Shown here: positions 1 through 6,361 of the stretch, piece by piece
How the letters are laid out: each line of letters begins with the position of its first letter
Numbering within the stretch: position 1 is the stretch's first letter
From: Bacteroidales bacterium
Lineage (GTDB): Bacteria > Bacteroidota > Bacteroidia > Bacteroidales > GCA-2748055
DNA length: 8,852 nt
Direction of reading: 5' to 3'
Assembly (NCBI GenBank): GCA_024763595.1
Contig: JANTFK010000106.1
Span: forward strand, 1 to 8,852
Program-made: the position numbers and the translations under genes
The notes under the pieces: model-generated
The model's input: only the letters and a program-made list of their open reading frames with translations
Told to the model about the DNA's origin: nothing
Databases searched by the model: none

Positions 1-1789
1 CCGGCGTACCGAACCGGCTTCGCTTTTTATCAGCATAACGGACAATACAGCAGAGGTGGCCGGAAAGGCATATCCCATCGAAGTGATCGCAGAGGGTGAA
101 GAACAGGTGACTTTCAGGGGAGCTTTTCCTGTCGCCCCCGGAATATCAGTCACCGGATTAACCCTGTTGAAAGGGGAGGAAAAACTGGTCCTGGATCTGG
201 AAGGATCCGGTAACAGGGTCATTCTTGAACGTTACGACCGGATGATAGAGCGTAAAGTCAAAGCGTTTGCTGAAGTGGACCTGACCGCCGATATTACTCA
301 CCTGTCGGCACAGCAAAAAGAGCTGCTCCGGATGCTGTTTGAAGTGGCGGATATCATGGAAAATATTTACTGGGAACAGGCATTCCCCGACAGGAATGCG
401 GCCCTGGAAGCCATAGTGGATCCGAATGTTGCCAGGTTTTTTACCATTAATTACGGTCCCTGGGAAAGGCTCAACGGAAATCTTCCCTTTCTGCCCGGTT
501 ATGGTTCCAAGCCGGCTGGTTCGGGTTTTTATCCGGCCGATATGACCAAAGCGGAATTTGAGGCGCTGGATGATCCTGCAAAAACCGGTCTTTATACACT
601 TATCAGGAGAAACCAGGATGGAAAGCTGGAGGTTGTTCCCTACCACATCGCATATGCCGGCCAGGTTGAAAAAGCATCTGCATTGTTGAAAAAAGCATCT
701 CTTCTGGCAGAGGATCCGGGTTTTAAAAAATACCTGGCACTGAGAGCGGAAGCCCTGTTAACGGACGACTACTACGCTTCCGATCTGGCCTGGATGGATA
801 TGAAAGAGAATGATATCGATTTCGTAGTTGGTCCCATTGAAAACTACGAAGATGCGCTCTATAACTACAAAGCTGCCCACGAAGCCTTTATCCTGATCAA
901 AGACAGGGAATGGAGTGAGAAACTGACTTATATAAATGCTGTACTTCCGGATATGCAGAAGAGCCTCCCGGTTCCCGATCAGTATAAACAGGAGGTTCCG
1001 GGCAGCCATTCTGACCTGGGGGCATACGATGTACTCTATTATGCCGGTGACTGCAATGCCGGCAGCAAAACCATCGCCATCAATTTGCCCAACGATGAAA
1101 GGGTCCAGGCCGGCAAAGGATCACGTAAGTTGCAGCTTAAGAATGCGATCCGTTACAAATTTGAAGAGATTCTGCTACCCATCAGCAATGTACTGATCGC
1201 CGAGGAACAGCGGAAGCATGTGACATTTGATGCCTTCTTTGAGAACACCATGTACCATGAAATAGGCCATGGCCTCGGTCTCAACCAGACCATCCGGGGA
1301 GAGGGTACCGTGCGGTCGGCCCTGAAGGAACAATACAGTGCCATGGAAGAGGGGAAAGCCGATATTCTTTCCCTTTTCCTGATCACCAGGATGTATGAAA
1401 AGGGCATGCTGGGTAAAAGAGACCTGATGGATAATTATGTAACCTTCATGGCGAGTATTTTCAGAAGCATCCGGTTCGGTGTGGCCAGTTCACACGGTAA
1501 GGCCAATATGATCAGGTTCTACTATTTTCAGGAACTGGGGGCATTCAGTAAGGACCCGGATACCGGCACCTACCGGATAGACTTTGAGAAAATGCAACAT
1601 GCCATGATTAAACTGGCCAACCTGATCCTTACCATCCAGGGTGACGGCGATTACGAAGCTGCCAAACAACTGGTTGAAGAGAAAGGGTTTATCAGGGAAG
1701 AACTGCAGGCCGACCTGAACCGGCTTAAGGAACTGAATATCCCGGTCGATATCGTATTCAACCAGGGACCCGAAGTGGCAGGATTGTAG
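1..1789 (+). CDS. M49-family zinc metallopeptidase (dipeptidyl-peptidase III-like), 5' end outside window
   Basis: The frame is open from base 2 to the TAG at 1787-1789, so the true start probably lies upstream; the first in-window candidate start is a GTG at 56. Residue numbers here count from that GTG. HEIGH at 401-405 (bases 1256-1270) supplies two zinc-binding His and the catalytic Glu, and EEGKAD at 431-436 (1346-1363) matches the second M49 motif, whose second Glu is the third zinc ligand. NYGPWERLNG (132-141) and FYPADMTKAEFE (158-169) are blocks I recognise from the bacterial M49 branch, and the C-terminus (IPVDIVF near the end) looks complete. M49 enzymes remove dipeptides from the N-terminus of oligopeptides, so peptide turnover is the likely role. 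Canonical M49 has HEXXGH; this protein has the shorter HEXXH, as reported for the Caldithrix abyssi enzyme. About 75 residues before the recognisable domain are strand-rich and unassigned. Export cannot be judged because the N-terminus is missing. Similar Bacteroidota proteins are sometimes misnamed dihydrofolate reductase. Confidence 0.85.
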   Translation, partial: RRTEPASLFISITDNTAEVAGKAYPIEVIAEGEEQVTFRGAFPVAPGISVTGLTLLKGEEKLVLDLEGSGNRVILERYDRMIERKVKAFAEVDLTADITHLSAQQKELLRMLFEVADIMENIYWEQAFPDRNAALEAIVDPNVARFFTINYGPWERLNGNLPFLPGYGSKPAGSGFYPADMTKAEFEALDDPAKTGLYTLIRRNQDGKLEVVPYHIAYAGQVEKASALLKKASLLAEDPGFKKYLALRAEALLTDDYYASDLAWMDMKENDIDFVVGPIENYEDALYNYKAAHEAFILIKDREWSEKLTYINAVLPDMQKSLPVPDQYKQEVPGSHSDLGAYDVLYYAGDCNAGSKTIAINLPNDERVQAGKGSRKLQLKNAIRYKFEEILLPISNVLIAEEQRKHVTFDAFFENTMYHEIGHGLGLNQTIRGEGTVRSALKEQYSAMEEGKADILSLFLITRMYEKGMLGKRDLMDNYVTFMASIFRSIRFGVASSHGKANMIRFYYFQELGAFSKDPDTGTYRIDFEKMQHAMIKLANLILTIQGDGDYEAAKQLVEEKGFIREELQADLNRLKELNIPVDIVFNQGPEVAGL

Positions 1790-1799
1790 GAATAGCTCA

Positions 1800-1821
1800 T
1801 CGGTTGATATTCGGTTGATAT
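1800..1821. repeat. Exact tandem 11-bp repeat upstream of the peroxiredoxin gene
   Basis: The unit TCGGTTGATAT occurs twice back to back (1800-1810 and 1811-1821), followed by a partial copy TTGATA at 1831-1836. It begins 10 bp after the M49 stop codon and ends about 90 bp before the peroxiredoxin ATG. The 11-bp period is close to one helical turn, so a regulator could contact both copies on the same DNA face. That role is inference; chance duplication is possible. Confidence 0.6.
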
Positions 1822-1873
1822 ATGGAATCCTTGATAAATAGCCGCTCATAAGATGAACCACTTACCCTGTCCA

Positions 1874-1886
1874 TTGTTATAAACAA
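1874..1886. promoter_or_regulatory. Small palindrome TTGTT-ATA-AACAA in the peroxiredoxin leader (possible operator)
   Basis: Perfect 5-bp arms (1874-1878 and 1882-1886) flank a 3-bp centre, 26 bp before the peroxiredoxin ATG, in a strongly A/T-rich stretch (about 1875-1912). The position suits an operator or a leader element for a stress-response gene. The resemblance to Fur/PerR or Crp/Fnr sites is only loose, and no convincing Bacteroidota -33/-7 promoter could be placed. In A/T-rich DNA such a palindrome can arise by chance. Confidence 0.25.
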
Positions 1887-1912
1887 AATATTAACTCTTT
1901 AATCAAATAACA

Positions 1913-2545
1913 ATGGCAGTATTAGTAGGAAAAAAAGCACCTTTATTCAGTGCAGACGCAGTTATTAATGGCGGTGAATTCGTTGAAAATTTTTCGCTTG
2001 AACAATTTATCGGAAAAAAATATGTACTCTTCTTCTTCTACCCGGCAGATTTTACATTTGTGTGTCCTACCGAGATCCTTGCGTTCCAGGAGAGCATAGA
2101 GGAGTTTGAAAAACGTGATGTGGCTGTGGTCGGCTGTTCGGTTGATTCGAAATTTTCACACTGGAAGTGGTTGCAAACCGATTTGAAGGACGGAGGAATC
2201 AAAGGAGTCAGGTACCCGCTGGTGGCAGACAATGCCATGACCATTGCTGAGAACTATGACGTGCTCATCGGCACCTGGGACTATACCGAGGAGGGTGAAG
2301 CCGCTTTCATTGGTATTCCTGAAGCCTACCGCGGCCTTTTCCTGATCGACAGGGAGGGTATCGTGCGTCATCAGCTGGTAAATGACAAACCCCTGGGAAG
2401 AAGCGTTGATGAGGCATTGAGGCTGATCGATGCGCTCCAGTACAGTGAGGAGTACGGTGAGGTCTGCCCCGCTAACTGGCACAAGGGGGATAAGGCCCTG
2501 AAAGAGACCCAGGATTCCATTGCCACCTACCTGGGCGAAAAATAA
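1913..2545 (+). CDS. Typical 2-Cys peroxiredoxin (AhpC/Prx1 family)
   Basis: This thiol peroxidase (210 aa) reduces hydrogen peroxide and organic hydroperoxides in the cytoplasm. The peroxidatic cysteine is Cys51 in FTFVCPTE (47-54), with Thr48 as its active-site partner; Arg140 in AYRGLFLID is the likely catalytic arginine. The resolving cysteine is Cys185 in EVCPANW, which would form a disulfide with Cys51 of a second subunit. An extra cysteine, Cys75 (VVGCSVD), lies between them. The segment before Arg140 (about 121-138) is longer than in the enterobacterial AhpC type, as I know it from Bacteroidota homologues. GGIKG (94-98) stands where overoxidation-sensitive eukaryotic Prx have GGLG, and the C-terminus ends YLGEK without the YF motif, suggesting a robust enzyme. 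No ahpF is adjacent, so the reductant is unknown. The ATG follows an A/T-rich leader without a Shine-Dalgarno, normal for this phylum. It is the only in-frame start that fits the family's N-terminus. Confidence 0.95.
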   Translation: MAVLVGKKAPLFSADAVINGGEFVENFSLEQFIGKKYVLFFFYPADFTFVCPTEILAFQESIEEFEKRDVAVVGCSVDSKFSHWKWLQTDLKDGGIKGVRYPLVADNAMTIAENYDVLIGTWDYTEEGEAAFIGIPEAYRGLFLIDREGIVRHQLVNDKPLGRSVDEALRLIDALQYSEEYGEVCPANWHKGDKALKETQDSIATYLGEK

Positions 2546-2547
2546 TC

Positions 2548-2573
2548 GTTCCGGACAGCAGATCCATCGGAAC
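2548..2573 (+). terminator. Weak inverted repeat after the peroxiredoxin gene (possible transcript end or processing hairpin)
   Basis: GTTCCG (2548-2553) and CGGAAC (2568-2573) form a 6-bp GC-containing stem, extendable by one G-U pair, around a 12-14 nt loop starting 2 nt after the stop codon. No U-run follows directly; the nearest T-rich stretch is at 2593-2599. It could be a weak terminator or a 3'-end stabiliser between the peroxiredoxin gene and tilS, or chance. Confidence 0.25.
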
Positions 2574-2625
2574 AGCGCTTTCAGCAAATCACTATTTTTA
2601 AGGATTGTTGTAAATTAAGGATGCC

Positions 2626-3963
2626 ATGCTGGACCGCTTTAAACAATACCTGGAGGAACATGCCATATGTAAACCGGGCGACCGGGTACTCCTGGCCGTG
2701 AGCGGCGGGGTGGATTCAGTGGTAATGGCCGAACTTTTTTCCGAGAGTGGTTTTGACAGTGCCATCGCACACTGTAATTTTCAACTGCGGGGAGCGGCAT
2801 CAGATGCAGATGAAGAGTTTGTAAGAGCGGTGGCGGCCCGTCTTGAAATACCGGTCTATGTCAATCGATGTGATGTGCAGCAGCGGATCGAAGAAGAGGG
2901 GATCTCTGTGCAGATGGCGGCACGGGCCATGCGGTATGAGTGGTTTGATGAACTAGCCGGGCAGCATGGCTTCGATGTAATTGCCACGGCCCACAACCTG
3001 AACGATTCGGTGGAAACCTGCTTCCTGAATCTCTCCCGCGGAACCGGGATCAGAGGACTTACCGGGATCCCGTCCCGGAACGGAGCGGTGATCAGACCGC
3101 TGTTGTTTGCCACCAGGAAGGAGATCGCCGCATTTGCCAGGCAACGGAACCTGGGGTTCCGGGAAGATGCCAGCAACCTGGATACAAAGTACCAGCGAAA
3201 TAAAATACGTCACGATGTGATCCCTGTCCTGGAACAGATCAACCCTTCCTTTATCGATACCATGGCTGCTAACATGGAGCGGATGGGTGAGGTGCGGGCC
3301 ATTTTTGACCAGGCGGTGGACCAGGTGCGCAGGGAGCTCTTTATACCTGCTGCTGAAGGTTACCAGATCGATATCAACAGATTGAAAGCGCTCTCCCCGC
3401 TACCAACCTGGATCTTCGAACTCTTCTCCCCCTATGGGTTTACACGGCTGCAGTGCGAGGGGATCAGGGAAATCCTGGATGCAACATCGGGCAGGCGGTC
3501 CATATCGGCCGGCCACCAGCTCTACAAGGATCGTAACCAGTTGATCCTGACCAAATCAAAAAGAGAGTCTTTTGAAAGGTATTACCTGGACACTCCTGAA
3601 AACAGCTCATCCCTCCCGTTCTCCATGGATGTGGAGGTGTTGCAAAGGGATGAAATACCCCATATCCCCGACGACAGGAATACGGCCTGCCTCGATTATG
3701 ATGAGATCCTGTTCCCGCTCACCATACGTCACTGGCTGCATGGTGACTACTTCTTTCCGCTGGGGATGGATCAGGTCAAGAAACTGAGTGATTTTTTTGT
3801 GGATGAGAAGATTCCGGTACCTGAAAAAGAACGAATCTGGATCCTGGCCAGCGGAAAAAAGATCATGTGGATCATGGGACACCGGATCGATCACCGTTAC
3901 CGGATCACAGAGAAAACCACCAGGGTACTTCAGTTACGTTTTCAGCCCGATGTTTTGCCGTAA
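2626..3963 (+). CDS. tilS: tRNA(Ile)-lysidine synthetase TilS
   Basis: TilS uses ATP and lysine to convert C34 of the CAU-anticodon tRNA(Ile2) to lysidine, so that it reads AUA and is charged with Ile; the enzyme is normally essential and cytoplasmic. The protein has 445 residues, the usual length for the long form. The PP-loop ATPase motif SGGVDS is at 26-31. HNLNDSVET (123-131) carries the conserved H, D and E-T residues, and the family's E-D-x-S-N...Y-x-R-N-x-I-R signature is at 180-195. The C-terminal TilS domain is complete (HWLHGDYFFPLGM near 368-380, through to ITEKTTRVLQLRF). AAGGA at 2617-2621, 4 bp before the ATG, is a possible Shine-Dalgarno. An ATG at 2621 is in another frame and is not the start. 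It lies 80 bp after the peroxiredoxin gene on the same strand. Its last 30 bp overlap the end of tyrA on the opposite strand. Confidence 0.96.
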   Translation: MLDRFKQYLEEHAICKPGDRVLLAVSGGVDSVVMAELFSESGFDSAIAHCNFQLRGAASDADEEFVRAVAARLEIPVYVNRCDVQQRIEEEGISVQMAARAMRYEWFDELAGQHGFDVIATAHNLNDSVETCFLNLSRGTGIRGLTGIPSRNGAVIRPLLFATRKEIAAFARQRNLGFREDASNLDTKYQRNKIRHDVIPVLEQINPSFIDTMAANMERMGEVRAIFDQAVDQVRRELFIPAAEGYQIDINRLKALSPLPTWIFELFSPYGFTRLQCEGIREILDATSGRRSISAGHQLYKDRNQLILTKSKRESFERYYLDTPENSSSLPFSMDVEVLQRDEIPHIPDDRNTACLDYDEILFPLTIRHWLHGDYFFPLGMDQVKKLSDFFVDEKIPVPEKERIWILASGKKIMWIMGHRIDHRYRITEKTTRVLQLRFQPDVLP

Positions 3964-3974
3964 CATGCTGAAAA
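3933..3974. other. Interlocked inverted repeats at the overlapping 3' ends of tilS and tyrA
   Basis: Two perfect inverted repeats interleave here. GTTACG (3933-3938) pairs with CGTAAC (3959-3964), and TTTTCAGC (3939-3946) pairs with GCTGAAAA (3967-3974). The arms of the first contain the stop codons of tyrA (complement of 3934-3936) and tilS (3961-3963). The two stems cross, so only one can form easily at a time. The position suits a bidirectional transcript end, but neither strand has a proper U-tract after the stem, so a classical intrinsic terminator is not supported. Confidence 0.4.
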
Positions 3975-4716
3975 AGGCATAAAGCTGCTCTTTATCTCTC
4001 TTGCGGATCATTCCGATCAGCTCATCCAGACGCTCGTGGATCCGCTCCACCTGATTCAGACTGTACGGACTGAGGAGAATTTCTGAAAGCAGGTAATCAT
4101 CTTCTGACAACAATCCCTCTGCAATACTGAAATGCTTCCTGAAGGTGGTCCCGGGTGCCTTCTGTGCTTTCATGCATGCTGCAAAGATCATGGTAGATGA
4201 AAATGGAATGGAAAGGGAGTAAGCGATGGTCCTGTCATGCTCCTCAAATGTATACTCATGTATCTTGATCTTCAGACTGCTGTAGAAACTTCTGAAAAAT
4301 TCTTTGCCTTCCTCATCCGATTCATTTATGATGATTGCATTCTCATTGCTCAGGTCCTTTACATTGCCAAAAGTGGGCCCGAACATGGGATGGGTAGAGA
4401 CAAAGCGTCTCCCCAGTTTCTTATAATACTCCGATAAGCCGCTCTTCACCGAGGTGATATCTGCAATAATAGCATCATCAGGGAGATAGGAGATGATCTC
4501 GTCAAATACCTGCAGGGTTCTGTCCAGGCTCACTGCGTTGATCAGCAGATCCGGAGCGAAATCCAGGATCTCCTCGTAGTAGAGGAATTTTCTGGAATTA
4601 AAGAAATACTTCAGTTTACTGCGGTCGATGTCATAAATTCCAACTTCATAATCGAGGCAGAGTGACTCTACCAGCCATGAGCCCATGTTCCCGGCTCCTA
4701 TAATTGCAATACGCAT
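3934..4716 (-). CDS. tyrA: Prephenate dehydrogenase TyrA (short Bacteroidota form)
   Basis: TyrA oxidatively decarboxylates prephenate to 4-hydroxyphenylpyruvate with NAD(P)+, the committed step towards tyrosine. The 260-residue protein begins with a Rossmann fold, whose GAGNMG (7-12) is the dinucleotide-binding glycine motif. THPMFGP (108-114) contains His109, equivalent to the catalytic histidine in the HPMFGP motif of other TyrA proteins. SVKSG (89-93) and EEHDRT (158-163) are further conserved blocks, and the C-terminal helical dimerisation domain includes GLLSEDDYLLSEIL (201-214). No chorismate mutase or ACT domain is attached; the mutase activity comes from the fused DAHP synthase upstream. 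It is the last gene of the aromatic operon, starting 17 bp after the aroC stop behind an A-rich leader, and it runs 30 bp into the 3' end of tilS. The closest sequences I recall are Bacteroides-type prephenate dehydrogenases. Confidence 0.93.
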   Translation of the reverse strand: MRIAIIGAGNMGSWLVESLCLDYEVGIYDIDRSKLKYFFNSRKFLYYEEILDFAPDLLINAVSLDRTLQVFDEIISYLPDDAIIADITSVKSGLSEYYKKLGRRFVSTHPMFGPTFGNVKDLSNENAIIINESDEEGKEFFRSFYSSLKIKIHEYTFEEHDRTIAYSLSIPFSSTMIFAACMKAQKAPGTTFRKHFSIAEGLLSEDDYLLSEILLSPYSLNQVERIHERLDELIGMIRKRDKEQLYAFFSMLRQNIGLKT

Positions 4717-4733
4717 GTTGCTCTATTTCTGTT

Positions 4734-5729
4734 TTAATTTTCAAAGATCCTTCCTGCCTGCTGGGCCCGGAGCATGAAATCGGCCATCACAATTGCCGTG
4801 GCAGCCTCAACGACAACCGGTACACGAAGTGCAATACAGGTATCGTGTCTGCCTTCAATGGCCAGGGACTCCATGTCTCCGGACTTCATATTGATGGTAT
4901 GCTGGGGCAGGTGAATACTGGAAGTCGGTTTCACAGCCACCCTGAAAACCATCTCGTTTCCATTGGTGATCCCACCGTTAATACCCCCGGCATGATTGGT
5001 CCCGGTTGTCCCGTCAGTGGCGATGAAATTATCATTATGTTCACTACCGGTCATACTGGCTGCCCGGAACCCGGAACCGAACTCAACCCCCTTGATGGCA
5101 GGTATGGAGAATATCATGTGACTCAGTACTGATTCAACCGAATCAAAAAAAGGTTCGCCCAGGGCAACAGGGACATTGTTTACCCTGCATTCGATAATAC
5201 CACCGATGGAATCTCCACTGGCCACAGCCCGGTCAATGGCTGCTTCAATGTCTGCTGAACCGCCCACCTCCAGAACGGCAGCGTTTACATGCATGGGATC
5301 AATCAGTTTTTTGGCAATCACACCGGCGGCCACCAGTCCGAGAGTCAATCGCCCCGAGAAGTGACCTCCTCCCCTGTAATCCTGAAACCCCCCGAACTTC
5401 TGCCTGGAAGTGAAATCCGCATGCCCCGGCCTGGGTACATCAACCAGGTGCCTGTAATCACGTGACCGGGTATCGGTATTCTCAAACAGGATCATGACCG
5501 GTGCACCCGTGGTGTGTCCGTTAAATACCCCGCTCATCACCCGGGGTTTATCGGGTTCCTGGCGAGGGGTAGTACCTTTTGAACCACTTTTTCGCCTGGC
5601 AAAGTCCGCTGTAAAATCAGACTGGTTCAGCGGTACACCTGCCGGGCACCCGTCAATCACCACCCCTACCGACTCCCCGTGAGACTCTCCGAATATACTG
5701 GTCCTGAATAATTTTCCGAATGAATTCAT
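4734..5729 (-). CDS. aroC: Chorismate synthase AroC (short variant with GGGHFSGRLT signature)
   Basis: AroC makes chorismate from 5-enolpyruvylshikimate-3-phosphate by trans-elimination of phosphate, using reduced FMN; it is the last step of the shikimate pathway. Family motifs are GESHGE (14-19, active-site His17), RPGHADF (100-106, His103), RGGGHFSGRLT (119-129) and EGRHDTC (292-298). At 331 residues it is shorter than the common form of about 350-360. Its second signature reads GGGHFSGRLT, where the E. coli and canonical Bacteroides type has GGGRSSARET. I know this variant mainly from Clostridia and some Bacteroidota. The key histidines are kept, so it should be active. The ATG overlaps the aroD stop as ATGA (5726-5729), which implies translational coupling and fixes the start. 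No flavin reductase is nearby, so FMN reduction must come from elsewhere. Confidence 0.95.
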   Translation of the reverse strand: MNSFGKLFRTSIFGESHGESVGVVIDGCPAGVPLNQSDFTADFARRKSGSKGTTPRQEPDKPRVMSGVFNGHTTGAPVMILFENTDTRSRDYRHLVDVPRPGHADFTSRQKFGGFQDYRGGGHFSGRLTLGLVAAGVIAKKLIDPMHVNAAVLEVGGSADIEAAIDRAVASGDSIGGIIECRVNNVPVALGEPFFDSVESVLSHMIFSIPAIKGVEFGSGFRAASMTGSEHNDNFIATDGTTGTNHAGGINGGITNGNEMVFRVAVKPTSSIHLPQHTINMKSGDMESLAIEGRHDTCIALRVPVVVEAATAIVMADFMLRAQQAGRIFEN

Positions 5730-6361
5730 GGTGTATCGATCGCTTTATAGATATTTTTCAATTGATTCAGGCTCAGCTGACCGGGGGCTGTTTCACCACC
5801 CTGTTCCAGGGAGGCAAACGTGAATTCAGCCCCCAGATACAAGGCTGCTACCCGGGTTATTTTTCCTTCGGGCCCCATGCCGATAATCACTTTTCTGCCC
5901 GGAAAATTATAGAGGCCCAGCAAACTGACCAGGTCCTCCCTGACCACCACCCGGGTAGCAATTTTGGCCACATCACCCCCCTTTTCGTAACAGGCAAGCA
6001 TCACCCCTTCCAGTTCATTACGGTCAGGTGTGTTTTCAAAGTTATGATAGGATACAATCACCCCAGCATTGTTACTGTGTGCGGCACCGGTCAATGCCTG
6101 CAGGTAGTCTTCCTGCGATTCGATCTCCACATCCACATAGGCAGCTCCCAGACTGAGGCAGGAGCTTAACAGTGCCAATCGCTTGTCGTCTGTATAGTTA
6201 CCTGGCCTGCAGGTGGCGATGCTGCGAACGTGGTCAGGGATATGCCGGTATAGCTTTTCCGGATCCTCACGCAAAAGATCCAGTCTTAACTCCACCAGTT
6301 CAATCCCTGCCGCTACGGCCCTGTCCAGTTGCCCCAAATCTGACAGACTAACACAGATCAT
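5726..6361 (-). CDS. aroD: Type I 3-dehydroquinate dehydratase AroD
   Basis: This is the class I dehydroquinase that dehydrates 3-dehydroquinate to 3-dehydroshikimate through a Schiff base (pathway step 3). With the ATG at 6361 the protein has 211 residues. VSYHNFENTP (103-112) contains the general-base His106, and VAKIAT (131-136) contains the Schiff-base Lys133; their spacing of 27 matches His143/Lys170 of the E. coli enzyme. The N-terminal ELRLDLL block (24-30), GMGPEG (161-166) and TAPGQLS (191-197) fit substrate-contacting parts of the TIM barrel. It is smaller than the E. coli enzyme (252 aa), as is common for compact type I forms. An in-frame TTG at 6367 would add two residues, but ATG at 6361 is preferred because the sequence MICVSL fits the first barrel strand. 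The gene overlaps aroB by 14 bp and aroC by 4 bp. The unrelated type II enzyme of about 140-150 aa is excluded by the sequence. Confidence 0.93.
   Translation of the reverse strand: MICVSLSDLGQLDRAVAAGIELVELRLDLLREDPEKLYRHIPDHVRSIATCRPGNYTDDKRLALLSSCLSLGAAYVDVEIESQEDYLQALTGAAHSNNAGVIVSYHNFENTPDRNELEGVMLACYEKGGDVAKIATRVVVREDLVSLLGLYNFPGRKVIIGMGPEGKITRVAALYLGAEFTFASLEQGGETAPGQLSLNQLKNIYKAIDTP

Noticed and set aside
56..58. GTG at 56 as the true start of the M49 gene
   Set aside because: The frame stays open to the window edge, no clear ribosome site precedes the GTG, and no signal peptide follows it; a start further upstream is more likely.
1160..1420. Possible frameshift or broken motif in the M49 peptidase because HEXXH replaces HEXXGH
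   Set aside because: The frame is continuous on both sides, the second zinc motif and C-terminus are intact, and HEXXH is known in a bacterial M49 member, so it is a natural variant.
2593..2600. TATTTTTA as a Bacteroidota -7 promoter element (TAnnTTTG) for tilS
   Set aside because: The final G is missing and no TTG lies at the proper distance upstream, so the match is too weak to list.
2621..2623. ATG at 2621 as a start for tilS
   Set aside because: It is in a different frame from the TilS protein; the ATG at 2626 gives the conserved N-terminus.
3933..3974. The interlocked repeats as a functional H-type RNA pseudoknot
   Set aside because: The first connecting loop would be 0 nt and the last only 2 nt, too short to span the stems; alternative single hairpins are more realistic.
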